47,402 nt of DNA from Variovorax sp. KBW07 (GCF_003852515.1 NZ_QAJK01000018.1:51887-99288); one strand, 5' to 3'. Positions 25,007 through 35,031 are shown, counted from the first letter of the stretch. Notes: generated by a model not told the origin, from the letters alone. Translations and numbers: made by a program.

Positions 25007-27454
25007 TTACTCGGTGCGCGCGGGCACCAGAATTTCGCGCTGGCCGCTGCCGCTCATGGCACTGACCAGGCCGGCCTTTTCCATGTCTTCGACAAGGCGC
25101 GCGGCGCGGTTGTAGCCGATCTTCAGGTGGCGCTGCACCAGCGAGATGCTGGCCTTTCGGTTCTTGAGCACGACCTCGACCGCCTGGTCGTACATCGGGT
25201 CTTTCTCGGAATCGCCGCCGCCCAGCATGTCGCCGTCACCGTCGCCATCGACCGTGCCGCCTTCGAGCACGCCTTCGATGTAGTCGGGCTCGCCCTGGCT
25301 CTTCAGGTAGGCCACCACACGGTGCACTTCCTCGTCGCTCACGAACGCACCGTGCACGCGGATCGGCAGGCCACTGCCGCTGGCCATGTAGAGCATGTCG
25401 CCCATGCCCAGCAGCGCCTCGGCGCCCATCTGGTCGAGGATGGTGCGGCTGTCGATCTTGGAGCCCACCGAGAACGCGATGCGCGTGGGGATGTTGGCCT
25501 TGATGAGGCCGGTGATCACATCGACGCTGGGCCGCTGCGTGGCCAGGATCAGGTGGATGCCGGCGGCGCGCGCCTTCTGCGCAAGGCGGGCAATGAGCTC
25601 TTCGATCTTCTTGCCGACCACCATCATCAGGTCGGCCAGTTCGTCGATGATCACCACGATGTGCGGCTCGCGCTTGAGCGGCTCCGGATCGTCGGGCGTG
25701 AGGCTGAAGGGGTTGTAGATGAACTCCTCGCGCGCCTTGGCTTCGTCGATCTTGGTGTTGTAGCCCGCCAGGTTGCGCACGCCGAGCTTGCTCATGAGCT
25801 TGTAGCGGCGCTCCATTTCGGCCACGCACCAGTTCAGGCCGTGGGCCGCCTGGCGCATGTCGGTGACCACTGGCGCCAGCAGGTGCGGAATGCCCTCGTA
25901 GACCGACATTTCGAGCATCTTCGGGTCGATCATGAGCAGGCGAACGTCGCGTGCCTCGGCCTTGTAGAGCAGCGAAAGAATCATCGCGTTGATCCCCACC
26001 GACTTGCCCGAACCGGTGGTACCGGCCACCAGCACGTGCGGCATCTTCGCGAGGTCGGCCACCACGGGGTTGCCGATGATGTCCTTGCCGAGGCCCATGG
26101 TGAGCATCGACTTGCCTTCGTTGTAGATCTGCGAGCCCAGGATTTCGCTGAGCTTGATCGACTGGCGCTTGGCGTTCGGCAGTTCGAGCGCCATGTAGTT
26201 CTTGCCCGGAATGGTTTCGACCACGCGGATCGACACCAGCGAGAGCGAACGCGCCAGGTCCTTGGCCAGACCGAGAATCTGCGAGCCCTTGACGCCGGTG
26301 GCGGGCTCGATTTCGTAGCGGGTGATCACAGGGCCGGGTGAAGCCAGCACCACGCGCACCTCGACGCCGAAGTCCTTGAGCTTCTTCTCGATCATGCGCG
26401 AGGTCATCTCGAGCGTGTCGGGCGACACCGTTTCCTGGCGCACCAGCGCGGCATCGAGCAGGTCGACCTGCGGCAACTTGCTGTCGGGCAGTTCCTTGAA
26501 GAGCGGCTTCTGGCGCTCCTTGACGACGCGATCGCTCTTGGGCACTTCGGTCATCGCGGGTTCGATCTGCACCGGCGGCGAAGGCGCGCGGCGCTTGGGG
26601 CGCGGCTCGAGGCGGAGTTCGTCGTCGTCTTCGGTGAAAGAAGCGGATGCCCCGGAATCCATGGCCGGCTCGCGGCCCTTGCCGGCGTCGCCGCCGCGCG
26701 TGAACGCGGGTTCGTAGGCGGGCTCGTCGGCTTCGGCGCGCTCGCGGGCGGCCTGCTTGCCCATGGCGATGTCGGCCGCCATTTCGCGCTTTTCGCGGCG
26801 CGACTCGAACAACGAATAGGCCCGGGCACCGATGCGCTCGGCAATCAGGCTCCAGGAGAAACGAAAGACCAGCGCCGAGCCGATCACGCCACCGGCAATG
26901 GCCACCAGCGCCGAGCCGGTGAAGCCCATCCAGCGAACGCTTGCCGGCCCCACCAGATAGCCCAGCGCGCCGCCGCCAGAGCCCGGCAGGTGCGATTCGA
27001 GCCGGTACAGGCGCGACCATTCGAGCATGGCGCTGGCGCACAGCAGCAGGACAAGGCCGAACCAGAAGGCAAGGCGGCTGCGGTTGAAGCGGCCGCGCAC
27101 GGGTTGCTCGGCCGGCGTCGGCTCGCCGCCGCGCAGCCAACTGGCCAGCGACGAAAGCCATGCGCGCAAGCCCGCGGCAAGGCACCACCAGACCGAGTAG
27201 CCCGCCAGGAAATAGCTGCCATCGGCCAGCCAGGCGCCGATGCGGCCACCCCAGTTCTTGATTTCGCCGCCAGTGCCCGAGGTCGACCATGCGGCGTCGG
27301 AAGGCGTGAAGCTCAGCATCGCGAGCAGCCAGAACAACAGCGCCGCAAACCCGGCAATCAGCGTGATTTCGTGGGCAAAGCGCATGGCGCGCATGCGCAC
27401 GGGTTGCCCTTCGGCGGCAGAAGAAGATTGAAGCGTATTGAGCGAATAGGTCAT
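25007..27454 (-). CDS. ftsK: DNA translocase FtsK
   Basis: 815 aa from ATG 27454 (MTYSLNTLQ); a GTG three codons earlier is possible. Four or five N-terminal membrane segments (about residues 28-200), a charged Pro/Ala linker (about 225-330), then the alpha/beta motor with Walker A GTTGSGKS (Lys484), Walker [24 protein letters not shown], and a C-terminal gamma winged helix (about 750-815, [24 protein letters not shown]) that reads KOPS-type sites. It pumps chromosome dimers and activates XerCD at the septum. The linker is shorter than in E. coli. 97 bp behind the Crp/Fnr gene. Confidence 0.97.
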   Translation of the reverse strand: MTYSLNTLQSSSAAEGQPVRMRAMRFAHEITLIAGFAALLFWLLAMLSFTPSDAAWSTSGTGGEIKNWGGRIGAWLADGSYFLAGYSVWWCLAAGLRAWLSSLASWLRGGEPTPAEQPVRGRFNRSRLAFWFGLVLLLCASAMLEWSRLYRLESHLPGSGGGALGYLVGPASVRWMGFTGSALVAIAGGVIGSALVFRFSWSLIAERIGARAYSLFESRREKREMAADIAMGKQAARERAEADEPAYEPAFTRGGDAGKGREPAMDSGASASFTEDDDELRLEPRPKRRAPSPPVQIEPAMTEVPKSDRVVKERQKPLFKELPDSKLPQVDLLDAALVRQETVSPDTLEMTSRMIEKKLKDFGVEVRVVLASPGPVITRYEIEPATGVKGSQILGLAKDLARSLSLVSIRVVETIPGKNYMALELPNAKRQSIKLSEILGSQIYNEGKSMLTMGLGKDIIGNPVVADLAKMPHVLVAGTTGSGKSVGINAMILSLLYKAEARDVRLLMIDPKMLEMSVYEGIPHLLAPVVTDMRQAAHGLNWCVAEMERRYKLMSKLGVRNLAGYNTKIDEAKAREEFIYNPFSLTPDDPEPLKREPHIVVIIDELADLMMVVGKKIEELIARLAQKARAAGIHLILATQRPSVDVITGLIKANIPTRIAFSVGSKIDSRTILDQMGAEALLGMGDMLYMASGSGLPIRVHGAFVSDEEVHRVVAYLKSQGEPDYIEGVLEGGTVDGDGDGDMLGGGDSEKDPMYDQAVEVVLKNRKASISLVQRHLKIGYNRAARLVEDMEKAGLVSAMSGSGQREILVPARTE

Positions 27455-27551
27455 GGAAAACACGGCACCCGACCCAGAAAATCGGAGGCCGGACGCACGA
27501 ACACTACAACAAAAGGCCGTGGCCGCCCCTGGCGGACCCGGCCCTGGAGGC

Positions 27552-28226
27552 TCAAGCGAGAGACAGGAGCCGTTCCTTGACGATCATCGAGCCGTCGTCC
27601 TGGGTCTGCACGAAGCCGCGCTCTTCGAGGTCCTTCATGACGCGGCTCACCATTTCGCGCGAGGCGCCGACCATCTTGGCGAGATCCTGCCGCGAGATCT
27701 TGTCGCGCACCTTGAGGTTGCCGGCACCGTCCTCGACAGCAAATTCCAGCAGCGAGCGTGCCACGCGGCCGTAGACGTCCATCAGCGCCAGCGACTCGAT
27801 CTTGCGGTCGGCGTGGCGCAGGCGCTGCACCAGGCCGCGCATGATGTTGTAGGCCATCGAGGAGTTCTCGGGCAGGCAGCGCGCAAAGGCATCGCGGCCC
27901 AGCATGAGCACGTCGCACTGGATTTCAGTGCGCACCGTGGCCGAATGCGGCTCGTCGTCGATCAGGCTCATCTCGCCCAGATAATCGCCGGGGTGCAGCG
28001 TGGCCAGGATCACTTCCCGGCCGCGGCTGTCAGCGCTGGTAACGCGCGCGCGCCCCGTCAGGATGATGTAGAGCGCGTCGGACTTCTTGCCCTGCTCCAC
28101 GACAACTTCGGCACGCTTGAAGCGCTTCTTGATGATCGCATCCGCGATGCTTGCGGACTGCGTAGCCGTCAGCGACGCGAACAAAGGAACGCGCCGAAGC
28201 AATTCAAGGTTGGACAGCATCGACAT
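27552..28226 (-). CDS. Crp/Fnr-family transcriptional regulator
   Basis: 224 aa, ATG 28226 with AGGGA 8 nt upstream. Cyclic-nucleotide-binding beta barrel (about 15-120), dimer helix, and the winged HTH at 177-206 ([28 protein letters not shown]). The phosphate loop keeps GEM with Glu85, but the Arg-Ser that contacts the cAMP phosphate in E. coli CRP reads His94-Ser95. There is no N-terminal Cys cluster as in FNR. The effector is therefore unclear. It occupies the position held by lrp in the E. coli trxB-lrp-ftsK-lolA-rarA order. Confidence 0.93.
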   Translation of the reverse strand: MSMLSNLELLRRVPLFASLTATQSASIADAIIKKRFKRAEVVVEQGKKSDALYIILTGRARVTSADSRGREVILATLHPGDYLGEMSLIDDEPHSATVRTEIQCDVLMLGRDAFARCLPENSSMAYNIMRGLVQRLRHADRKIESLALMDVYGRVARSLLEFAVEDGAGNLKVRDKISRQDLAKMVGASREMVSRVMKDLEERGFVQTQDDGSMIVKERLLSLA

Positions 28227-28282
28227 TTATCAATCCCTGATACAGCGCGCGACGTGGTCCAAAAGACAAGCCAATGGATTAC

Positions 28283-28321
28283 TACAATCGCGCGCATTGA
28301 AAACACCGTGCACCCGGTGTT
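28283..28321 (+). promoter_or_regulatory. Divergent crp/fnr-like - trxB control region: -10 box and 20-bp dyad
   Basis: TACAAT (28283-28288) points toward trxB, with no good -35. AACACCG-N6-CGGTGTT (28302-28321) is a perfect inverted repeat just behind the predicted start of transcription, an operator-like position. Further down, ACGCTG-aag-CAGCGT (28372-28386) could form a small hairpin in the trxB leader. The remaining part of the 179-bp gap is AT-rich and non-coding. Confidence 0.5.
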
Positions 28322-28378
28322 GAACCGAGCGGTGATACTCCACATATATCGCTACCACCCTGAAAATGTACACGCTGA

Positions 28379-29359
<981 letters not shown>

Positions 29360-29386
29360 GCCAGGCCCACCGTCGGGCAAAAGGGC

Positions 29387-29547
29387 TATAATCCGAGGCT
29401 TTGCCGAAATATGGCCACTCCCTCACCGGGGATTGGGTTACGGCAAAGCCGGGGTACCGCCACCCGTTTCTGGCGAGGTCAAGCTGCAAAACACCCTGCA
29501 ATCATCGCGATTGCGCCGGTGCCAGCTGTTCAAGAAAGAGTGTCCAC
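29387..29547 (+). promoter_or_regulatory. rpmB-rpmG promoter and structured leader RNA
   Basis: Perfect -10 TATAAT at 29387-29392, no recognisable -35. A leader of about 150 nt follows. GGCTTTGCCG (29397-29406) and CGGCAAAGCC (29441-29450) form a 10-bp perfect closing stem starting at or next to the predicted 5' end. Inside, CCACTCCC and GGGGATTGG pair with one mismatch. A second hairpin CGCCA/TGGCG spans 29458-29475. The ribosome-binding site is AAAGAG before 29548. The structure suggests ribosomal-protein feedback control (inference). Confidence 0.6.
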
Positions 29548-29781
29548 ATGGCACGCGTATGCGACGTAACGGGCAAAGGCCCGATGGTCGGAAACAACGT
29601 TTCCCACGCCAACAACAAAACCAAGCGCCGGTTCCTGCCGAACCTGCAATATCGCCGCTTCTGGGTCGAGACTGAAAACCGCTGGGTTCGCCTGCGCGTT
29701 TCGAGCGCTGCACTGCGCCTGATCGACAAGAACGGTATCGACGCCGTGCTCGCAGACCTGCGCGCACGCGGCCAAGCTTAA
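29548..29781 (+). CDS. rpmB: 50S ribosomal protein L28
   Basis: 77 aa. Begins [29 protein letters not shown], the canonical L28 N-terminus, and ends with the [13 protein letters not shown] helix. Followed 11 bp later by rpmG; the rpmG Shine-Dalgarno AAGGAG begins in the rpmB stop codon. Confidence 0.98.
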   Translation: MARVCDVTGKGPMVGNNVSHANNKTKRRFLPNLQYRRFWVETENRWVRLRVSSAALRLIDKNGIDAVLADLRARGQA

Positions 29782-29792
29782 GGAGCTGAATC

Positions 29793-29966
29793 ATGGCAAC
29801 GAGCAAAGGCGGACGCGAAAAGATCAAGCTGGAATCCACCGCGGGTACCGGCCACTTCTACACGACCAGCAAGAACAAGAAGACGATGCCTGAAAAGATG
29901 TCGATCATGAAGTTCGACCCGAAGGCACGCAAGCACGTCGAATACAAGGAAATCAAGCTGAAGTAA
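29793..29966 (+). CDS. rpmG: 50S ribosomal protein L33
   Basis: 57 aa: begins [20 protein letters not shown] and ends EYKEIKLK. Lacks the four zinc-binding cysteines, so it is the zinc-independent form. AAGGAG at 29780-29785, 7 nt before the ATG. Co-transcribed with rpmB and followed 19 bp later by a strong intrinsic terminator. Confidence 0.98.
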   Translation: MATSKGGREKIKLESTAGTGHFYTTSKNKKTMPEKMSIMKFDPKARKHVEYKEIKLK

Positions 29967-29985
29967 TTCAGTCCTGGTTGTCCAA

Positions 29986-30022
29986 AACAAAAAACCCGCT
30001 GTGATCCAGCGGGTTTTTTGTT
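29986..30022 (+). terminator. Intrinsic terminator of rpmB-rpmG, bidirectional
   Basis: CCCGCTG (29995-30001) pairs with CAGCGGG (30007-30013) around TGATC. It is flanked by A6 and T6, and the stem extends to AACAAAAAA/TTTTTTGTT. It can work in both directions. Confidence 0.93.
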
Positions 30023-30077
30023 GCCTGTTTATTTCCCGCCACCCTGTTCATTTGGGAAATACAAATACGGCGGGTAC

Positions 30078-30107
30078 AAAAAAGCCGACCATCGAGGTCG
30101 GCTTTTT
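30078..30107 (-). terminator. Intrinsic terminator of the desaturase gene, bidirectional
   Basis: GCCGACC (30084-30090) pairs with GGTCGGC (30096-30102) around ATCGA, with A6 on one side and T5 on the other. It lies 39 bp behind the minus-strand desaturase stop. Between the two terminators, ATTTCCC/GGGAAAT (30031-30060) and CCCGCC/GGCGGG (30035-30074) form overlapping alternative stems. Confidence 0.9.
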
Positions 30108-30145
30108 CAATGAGCAGGAGAACTGCTCTTTTCGCTTCCCAGTCC

Positions 30146-31360
30146 TTAGACGCGTGCGGCGCGCAGGCGGGTCGAGAACTCGCGCAGGCCGGCAATGCCG
30201 CTGGCCTCGGCACGGTGGCACCAGGCTGCCAGATCGGCCGCCAGCTGCTCGCGCGACTGCGAAGTGTTCAGCCAGAGCTGGCGCAACTCTTCGCGCATCG
30301 TGACCATCTTGTCGAGCACCGGGTGGGCGGCACGGGCTTGCACCACGTGGCTACGGGCCGATGCAGGCACCTTGTCGTCGTCGCGGTGCAGCCAGCGCTT
30401 GGCAGCCTTGAGCACCGACAGGTCGGCACCCTTGGTCTTCAGCACGGCCAGTTCTTCGCTGGTCGCACGGCGCATTTCGCGCGCGTAGCCGGCCATGACT
30501 TCGTAGCGGTTGGCAATGACGGCCTCGAGGGTCTTCTCGTTGGCCACGGGCTGGATGTCGCCCATCTGCATCTTCGGCGGCACCTTCTTGACCTTGGCCC
30601 AGCCAATGGCCTGCATGGCCTGAATGTAGATCCAGCCGATGTCGAACTCGTACTTCTTGACCGAGAACTTGGCCGAAGTCGGGTAGGTATGGTGGTTGTT
30701 GTGCAGCTCTTCGCCGCCGATGATCAGGCCCCAGGGCGAGATGTTGCGGCTGGCGTCAGGCGCCTCGAAGTTGCGGTAGCCCCAGTAGTGACCGATGCCG
30801 TTGATGATGCCGGCGGCGGTGATCGGGATCCAGAGCATCTGCACTGCCCACACGGCCATGCCGAGCGTGCCGAACAGCGCCAGGTTGATGATCAGCATCA
30901 GGCCCACGCCTTGCCAGCTGTAGCGCGTGTACAGGTTGCGCTCGATCCAGTCATCAGGCGTGCCGTGACCGTAGCGATCCATCGTTTCCTTGTTCTTCGA
31001 CTCCTTGCGGTACAGCTCGGCGCCGCGCCACAAAACTTCGTCGATGCCCTTGACCTGCGGGCTGTGCGGGTCTTCTTCGGTTTCGCACTTGGCGTGGTGC
31101 TTGCGGTGAATGGCAACCCATTCCTTGGTCACCATGCCGGTGCCAAGCCACAGCCAGAATCGGAAGAAATGCGACGGGATCGGGCCCAGATCCATGGCCC
31201 GGTGCGTCTGCGTGCGGTGCAGGAAGATCGTGACCGCCGCGATGGTGATGTGCGTGGTGACGAGCGTGTACAACACCACTTGCCACCAAGTGAGGTCCCA
31301 CAGGCCGTGTCCGAGCCATTGGATGGCCGCGTTCAGAACGGCGGAGTCAGGAAGCAACAT
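30146..31360 (-). CDS. Membrane fatty-acid (acyl-CoA type) desaturase
   Basis: 404 aa. Di-iron histidine boxes: H48-RTQT-H53, H85-RKHH (88, 89) and H220-NNHH (223, 224), with further His191. Hydrophobic pairs at about 25-47, 65-78, 153-170 and 173-190 frame the boxes. The C-terminal ~140 residues are a soluble, charged helical extension. It should introduce a cis double bond into membrane acyl chains. ATG 31360 lacks a clear ribosome-binding site; a TAAAAT box lies about 50 bp upstream on the minus strand. Single-gene unit ended by the terminator at 30078-30107. Confidence 0.93.
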   Translation of the reverse strand: MLLPDSAVLNAAIQWLGHGLWDLTWWQVVLYTLVTTHITIAAVTIFLHRTQTHRAMDLGPIPSHFFRFWLWLGTGMVTKEWVAIHRKHHAKCETEEDPHSPQVKGIDEVLWRGAELYRKESKNKETMDRYGHGTPDDWIERNLYTRYSWQGVGLMLIINLALFGTLGMAVWAVQMLWIPITAAGIINGIGHYWGYRNFEAPDASRNISPWGLIIGGEELHNNHHTYPTSAKFSVKKYEFDIGWIYIQAMQAIGWAKVKKVPPKMQMGDIQPVANEKTLEAVIANRYEVMAGYAREMRRATSEELAVLKTKGADLSVLKAAKRWLHRDDDKVPASARSHVVQARAAHPVLDKMVTMREELRQLWLNTSQSREQLAADLAAWCHRAEASGIAGLREFSTRLRAARV

Positions 31361-31492
31361 TGAGTCAGGTACTCCATGGCCACACGAAGGTGCAGCCTTC
31401 AGATAACCAGCGATTTTAAGTCGGCAGGGCCAAAACGAGGCCTTTTACCCTTCAAGAAAAGCACTGATTAACCCTCGATTGGAGTCCTGCGC

Positions 31493-32764
31493 CTATTTGC
31501 GGTTCCACACTGCGGCAAAGAAACCGTCGGTGGCATGGCGGTGCGGCCACAGCCGCAGGTAGCGCCTGCCGTCCTCGCCCCCCGCGCAAAGTGCCTCGAA
31601 ACCTTCCACTTTGAGCCCCTGCAGCAGCTCGGCGGCGTCCACGGGCTCGAAATCGGGGTTGGCGGCGGCAAAAGCCTCGGCAATGGCCTCGTTTTCCTCC
31701 GGCAGCACGCTGCAGGTGGCATAGACCAGCCGGCCGCCCGACTTCACGAGCCGCGCGGCGCTTTGCAGGATGGCGGTCTGCTTGACCGTCAGTTCCTCGA
31801 CCGATTTGAGCGACTGGCGCCATTTCAGGTCCGGATTGCGGCGCAGCGTGCCAAGCCCCGAGCACGGCGCATCGACCAGCACGCGGTCGATCTTGCCCGC
31901 CAGGCGCTTGACGCGATCGTCGCGCTCATGGGCAATCGCGGCCGGATGAACGTTCGAAAGCTTGCTGCGCCCCAGCCGCGGCTTGAGCGCGTCGAGGCGA
32001 TGCGCCGACGTGTCGAAGGCATAGAGACGGCCGGTGTTGCGCATCGTCGCGCCAATGGCCAGCGTCTTGCCGCCGGCTCCGGCGCAGAAGTCGACCACCA
32101 TTTCGCCGCGCTTGGCATCCAGCAGCAGCGCCAGCAGTTGCGAGCCTTCGTCCTGCACCTCCACGGCACCGCGGGCAAAGGCGTCCAACTTGGTCAGCGC
32201 CGGCTTGCCGTCGATGCGCAAGCCCCAGGGCGAAAACGGCGTCGCTTCCGATTTGATAGCAGCTTTCGCAAGCTCCGCCTTTACTTCGGCGCGTTTGTCG
32301 GTCAGGGCGTTGACGCGCAGGTCCAGCGGCGCCGGCTGCTGCAGGCTTTCGACCAGCGGCCAGAAACCGTCGCCCAGCTGCGCCTTGAGCGGCGCCACCA
32401 GCCACTCGGGCAGGTTGTGGCGATGGCGTTCGAGCAAGTCTTCCGGCTTGACGGCGTCGCAGTTGTCGAGCCAGCGCTTTTCGGTGTCGGTCAGGGCGCT
32501 CTTCAGAAAATCGCGCGGGCCGTAAAAGCCCAGGATCGCCATGCGGCGTTCCTTCGAACCGGTGCCCGAGGGCGAGAGGTGGTCGAACAGAAGCTTCTTG
32601 CGAAGCACGGTGTAGACGGTTTCGGCGAGCGTCGCGCGCTCGCGCGGGCCGAACTCGCGGTGGTCGCGGAAAAAGCGCGAAACGACCTGGTCGGCCGGGT
32701 GATCGAATTTCAGGACAAGGCCGACCAGATCGGCGGTGGCCTCCAACAGGGCTTTGGGGTGCAT
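31493..32764 (-). CDS. RsmB/NOP-family rRNA (cytosine-C5) methyltransferase
   Basis: 423 aa from ATG 32764. The N-terminal NusB-like helical part (about 1-140) is followed by the SAM-dependent domain: FCAGAGGKTLAIGA (motif I), Cys301 in DAPCSG and Cys351 in YATCS, the two cysteines used by m5C enzymes. The substrate is probably 16S rRNA; whether C967 or another site is not decidable. A short stretch near 32253 contains GATAGC, part of the repeat core seen in nearby gaps. 56 bp behind the M48 gene. Confidence 0.92.
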   Translation of the reverse strand: MHPKALLEATADLVGLVLKFDHPADQVVSRFFRDHREFGPRERATLAETVYTVLRKKLLFDHLSPSGTGSKERRMAILGFYGPRDFLKSALTDTEKRWLDNCDAVKPEDLLERHRHNLPEWLVAPLKAQLGDGFWPLVESLQQPAPLDLRVNALTDKRAEVKAELAKAAIKSEATPFSPWGLRIDGKPALTKLDAFARGAVEVQDEGSQLLALLLDAKRGEMVVDFCAGAGGKTLAIGATMRNTGRLYAFDTSAHRLDALKPRLGRSKLSNVHPAAIAHERDDRVKRLAGKIDRVLVDAPCSGLGTLRRNPDLKWRQSLKSVEELTVKQTAILQSAARLVKSGGRLVYATCSVLPEENEAIAEAFAAANPDFEPVDAAELLQGLKVEGFEALCAGGEDGRRYLRLWPHRHATDGFFAAVWNRK

Positions 32765-32820
32765 ACCCCCGATTGTCTCAGCCAGCCGGCATGCCGGACC
32801 GAAGGGGCTTTGGGCTCGGC

Positions 32821-34677
32821 CTATGCGGCGCGCGTCCAGACCGGCCCGAAGGCCTCCCGCTCGATGTCCGCCAACGTGGGCGAATGGCCGGCCCAGAGCA
32901 CCAGCGCCACGCCCGGCAGGCTCAGGGTTTGCTCGAGCTGGCGGCACAGTTGCCAGCGGCCGTCGTCGTCGAGCCCCGGCAGTTCGACAAACACCGTGTA
33001 AGCGCGGCGCCAGGGAAATTCGCGCAAGTTCTTGCGCACCAGCCAGGCCCGCGACACGGGAAGGTTGCGCGCGAGATCCGCCTTCAACTCCTCCAGCTCG
33101 TGGTGGTTCAGGTCGTGCCGCGTGATCTGGCTGAAGACCGGCGTGTCGGTAATTTCTTCCCAGGCGCGCGCCTCGGCCTCTTCCGCTTCCTTGAGCCGGC
33201 CGCGCCACAGCTTGAGCGCTTCCTCGTCATGCGGCCCTGCGTCGGGGTCTTCGAGCGAGGCCACGGCACTCCTGGCGGCCCACCAGCGGCTGGCCGCGCC
33301 GGACTCGTGCAGCCGCTCGAGCACCACGAGGCGCGACGCGCGATCGCTGGCGGGCAGCATCTGCACCAGCCCACGCAGTGCGCCAGGATGCTCCGGCGCG
33401 ATTTTCAGGGCGCTTTCGTAGCGGATTCGCACCGGCGCCGCCGGGTCGAGGCGCCGCTCCGAGTCGGCCCACTCGACCATTTCGTCGGGCGTGTTGTGCT
33501 CGCCGCGCGCCGCCAGCACCGCGATGCGCTCGCGGATGCGCGACCTGTGCGCATGGTGCTGCTTCCAGTCGGCGGCATGCGCACGGCGCCACAGATTGTC
33601 GAAATGCTCGATCCACTTCTTGCGATCGGCCAGCAACTCGAGCGCCGGGCGCTCCGACCATTCGGGCAAGGCGGCCTTCTGCTCCAGGGCTTCGAGCCGG
33701 TCGCGCAACACCGGATGGGTGTCTTCCAGGTCGCTGACACGGCGCATCGCATCGCGCAGCGCCTGGCGCGCGAATTCGTCGCTGGGCGGCGTGCGGACGC
33801 GCTTGCGCAAGGCTGCGAACGGCCCGGGCGGCTGCGGCTCGTGCTCGGCGCGCGACCAGTGCCAGGGCCAGAACTCGTTGGCGTACCAGTTGCCCTTGAT
33901 CGCGATCTCGGTCAGCGCCGCGGCGGCCACCGGCGCGCCCAGCAGCCGGCCCGAAATGCGGTCGGCCTCGTATTCGTCCTGCCGGGCGAGCGCGAAGGTC
34001 TTGGCCGCGAAGCGCGGAAAGTACCAGCGGAAGAAGGCCTGCGAAAGCAGCGCCATCACGCCTTCGTCGCGCTGCAGGTTGGCGTCGAGCTTGAGCCACG
34101 ACAGCCGCGTGCGATAGATCCAGGCGCTCAGCTTGCCGTGGTTGCCGCGCAGGTGGCCGTATTCGTGCGCCAGCACCGACAGCAGCCGGCGCCGGTCGAG
34201 CATCATCAGCAGCGGCAAGCCAATGCTCAGGGAATTGACCGCACCGCCGAAGAGCCCGAAGCGCGGCACCTGGCGGATGCTGGCGTTGAACTCGTCGTCC
34301 AGGTAGACGTGGTGAACCGGCGGCCCCTTGATCCTGGTGCGAATGCGGTCCAGCGCCTCGAAGAGCGCCGGCGCGTCCTCGCGAAAAAGCTCCTTGCCTT
34401 CGGGCTCGTCGAAGCGCACCCACAGCGCGCGCAGCGTGGCCCACAGCAAGCCCGCGGCAAACAGCAGGAGCCAGCCCCGCGTGAAACCGAAGCGCTCGCC
34501 CCGCCCCAGCCCCCAGATCGCCCAGACAATGATGCCCACCGCGAGCCCGAGACAGCCCAGCACCCACAGGTAGCCGAGCGCGGCAAAGGCCGCGACGCTG
34601 CGTCGATAGCGCGCACTGTCGTCCGCACTGGCATGCTCGCTCAGTCGAACCAGGTGAACAAAATCAGCGCGATCCAT
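32821..34677 (-). CDS. M48-family membrane metallopeptidase
   Basis: 618 aa. Two N-terminal membrane segments (about 29-58 and 67-88), then the HEYGH zinc site (His171, Glu172, His175) and the third ligand Glu235 in EYEAD. This is the gluzincin arrangement of HtpX/Ste24-like enzymes. After the catalytic domain (to about residue 270) there is an unusually long soluble region of ~350 residues rich in Arg/Glu/Trp and probably helical-repeat-like. Role unknown, likely membrane protein quality control. Start ATG 34677 with GGAG close by; divergent from the DUF1653 gene. Confidence 0.9.
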   Translation of the reverse strand: MDRADFVHLVRLSEHASADDSARYRRSVAAFAALGYLWVLGCLGLAVGIIVWAIWGLGRGERFGFTRGWLLLFAAGLLWATLRALWVRFDEPEGKELFREDAPALFEALDRIRTRIKGPPVHHVYLDDEFNASIRQVPRFGLFGGAVNSLSIGLPLLMMLDRRRLLSVLAHEYGHLRGNHGKLSAWIYRTRLSWLKLDANLQRDEGVMALLSQAFFRWYFPRFAAKTFALARQDEYEADRISGRLLGAPVAAAALTEIAIKGNWYANEFWPWHWSRAEHEPQPPGPFAALRKRVRTPPSDEFARQALRDAMRRVSDLEDTHPVLRDRLEALEQKAALPEWSERPALELLADRKKWIEHFDNLWRRAHAADWKQHHAHRSRIRERIAVLAARGEHNTPDEMVEWADSERRLDPAAPVRIRYESALKIAPEHPGALRGLVQMLPASDRASRLVVLERLHESGAASRWWAARSAVASLEDPDAGPHDEEALKLWRGRLKEAEEAEARAWEEITDTPVFSQITRHDLNHHELEELKADLARNLPVSRAWLVRKNLREFPWRRAYTVFVELPGLDDDGRWQLCRQLEQTLSLPGVALVLWAGHSPTLADIEREAFGPVWTRAA

Positions 34678-34728
34678 CCGACTCCGTCAAATCAAGCCGC
34701 TACAGTTTTTGAAAGAAAGAAGCCCCCG

Positions 34729-34962
34729 TTGAACGACGACGACCTGCCCCCTCTGATCGAAACACCCCCCGGCCGCTACCGCCACTACAAAGGCGGCGAA
34801 TACGAGGTGATCGGCACCGTTCGCCACAGCGAAACCCTGGAGCCGATGACGCTGTACCGCGCCTTGTATGGAGCCCATGGGCTCTGGGTGCGGCCTGCCG
34901 CGATGTTCGGCGAAACCATCGAGATCGACGGCACGCCGCGGCGGCGATTCACCCCGGTCTAG
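34729..34962 (+). CDS. DUF1653 domain protein
   Basis: 77 aa from a TTG at 34729; no ATG or GTG is available in frame upstream, and GAAAGAAG lies about 6 nt before. Contains the whole DUF1653 signature: GRYRHYKGGEYEVIG, HSETLEPMTLYRALYG, and WVRPAAMFGETI. Small cytoplasmic proteins of unknown function. Divergent from the M48 gene (51 bp) and convergent with the I78-type lipoprotein. Confidence 0.85.
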   Translation: MNDDDLPPLIETPPGRYRHYKGGEYEVIGTVRHSETLEPMTLYRALYGAHGLWVRPAAMFGETIEIDGTPRRRFTPV

Positions 34963-34996
34963 CCAAATACGCCTGTCTCTGGCGTCCTGCCTGATC

Positions 34997-35023
34997 CGGT
35001 TGCTATATTTTCAATAGCAACCG
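34997..35023. repeat. 10-bp perfect inverted repeat between convergent genes (GCTAT-N7-ATAGC family)
   Basis: CGGTTGCTAT - ATTTTCA - ATAGCAACCG. It lies 34 bp behind the DUF1653 stop and 8 bp behind the I78-type stop, a place for a shared terminator, though without T-runs. The GCTA(T)-N7-(A)TAGC core recurs at 40693-40711. Confidence 0.75.
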
Positions 35024-35031
35024 ATTTACCG

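Noticed and set aside
28215-28235. FNR box overlapping the Crp/Fnr start (TTGATAAATGTCGA)
   Set aside because: Only the first half-site fits; the second half matches too few positions.
32250-32280. Insertion of a repeat inside the RsmB-like gene
   Set aside because: Only a half-site (GATAGC) matches, the reading frame is intact and the segment can be ordinary coding sequence.
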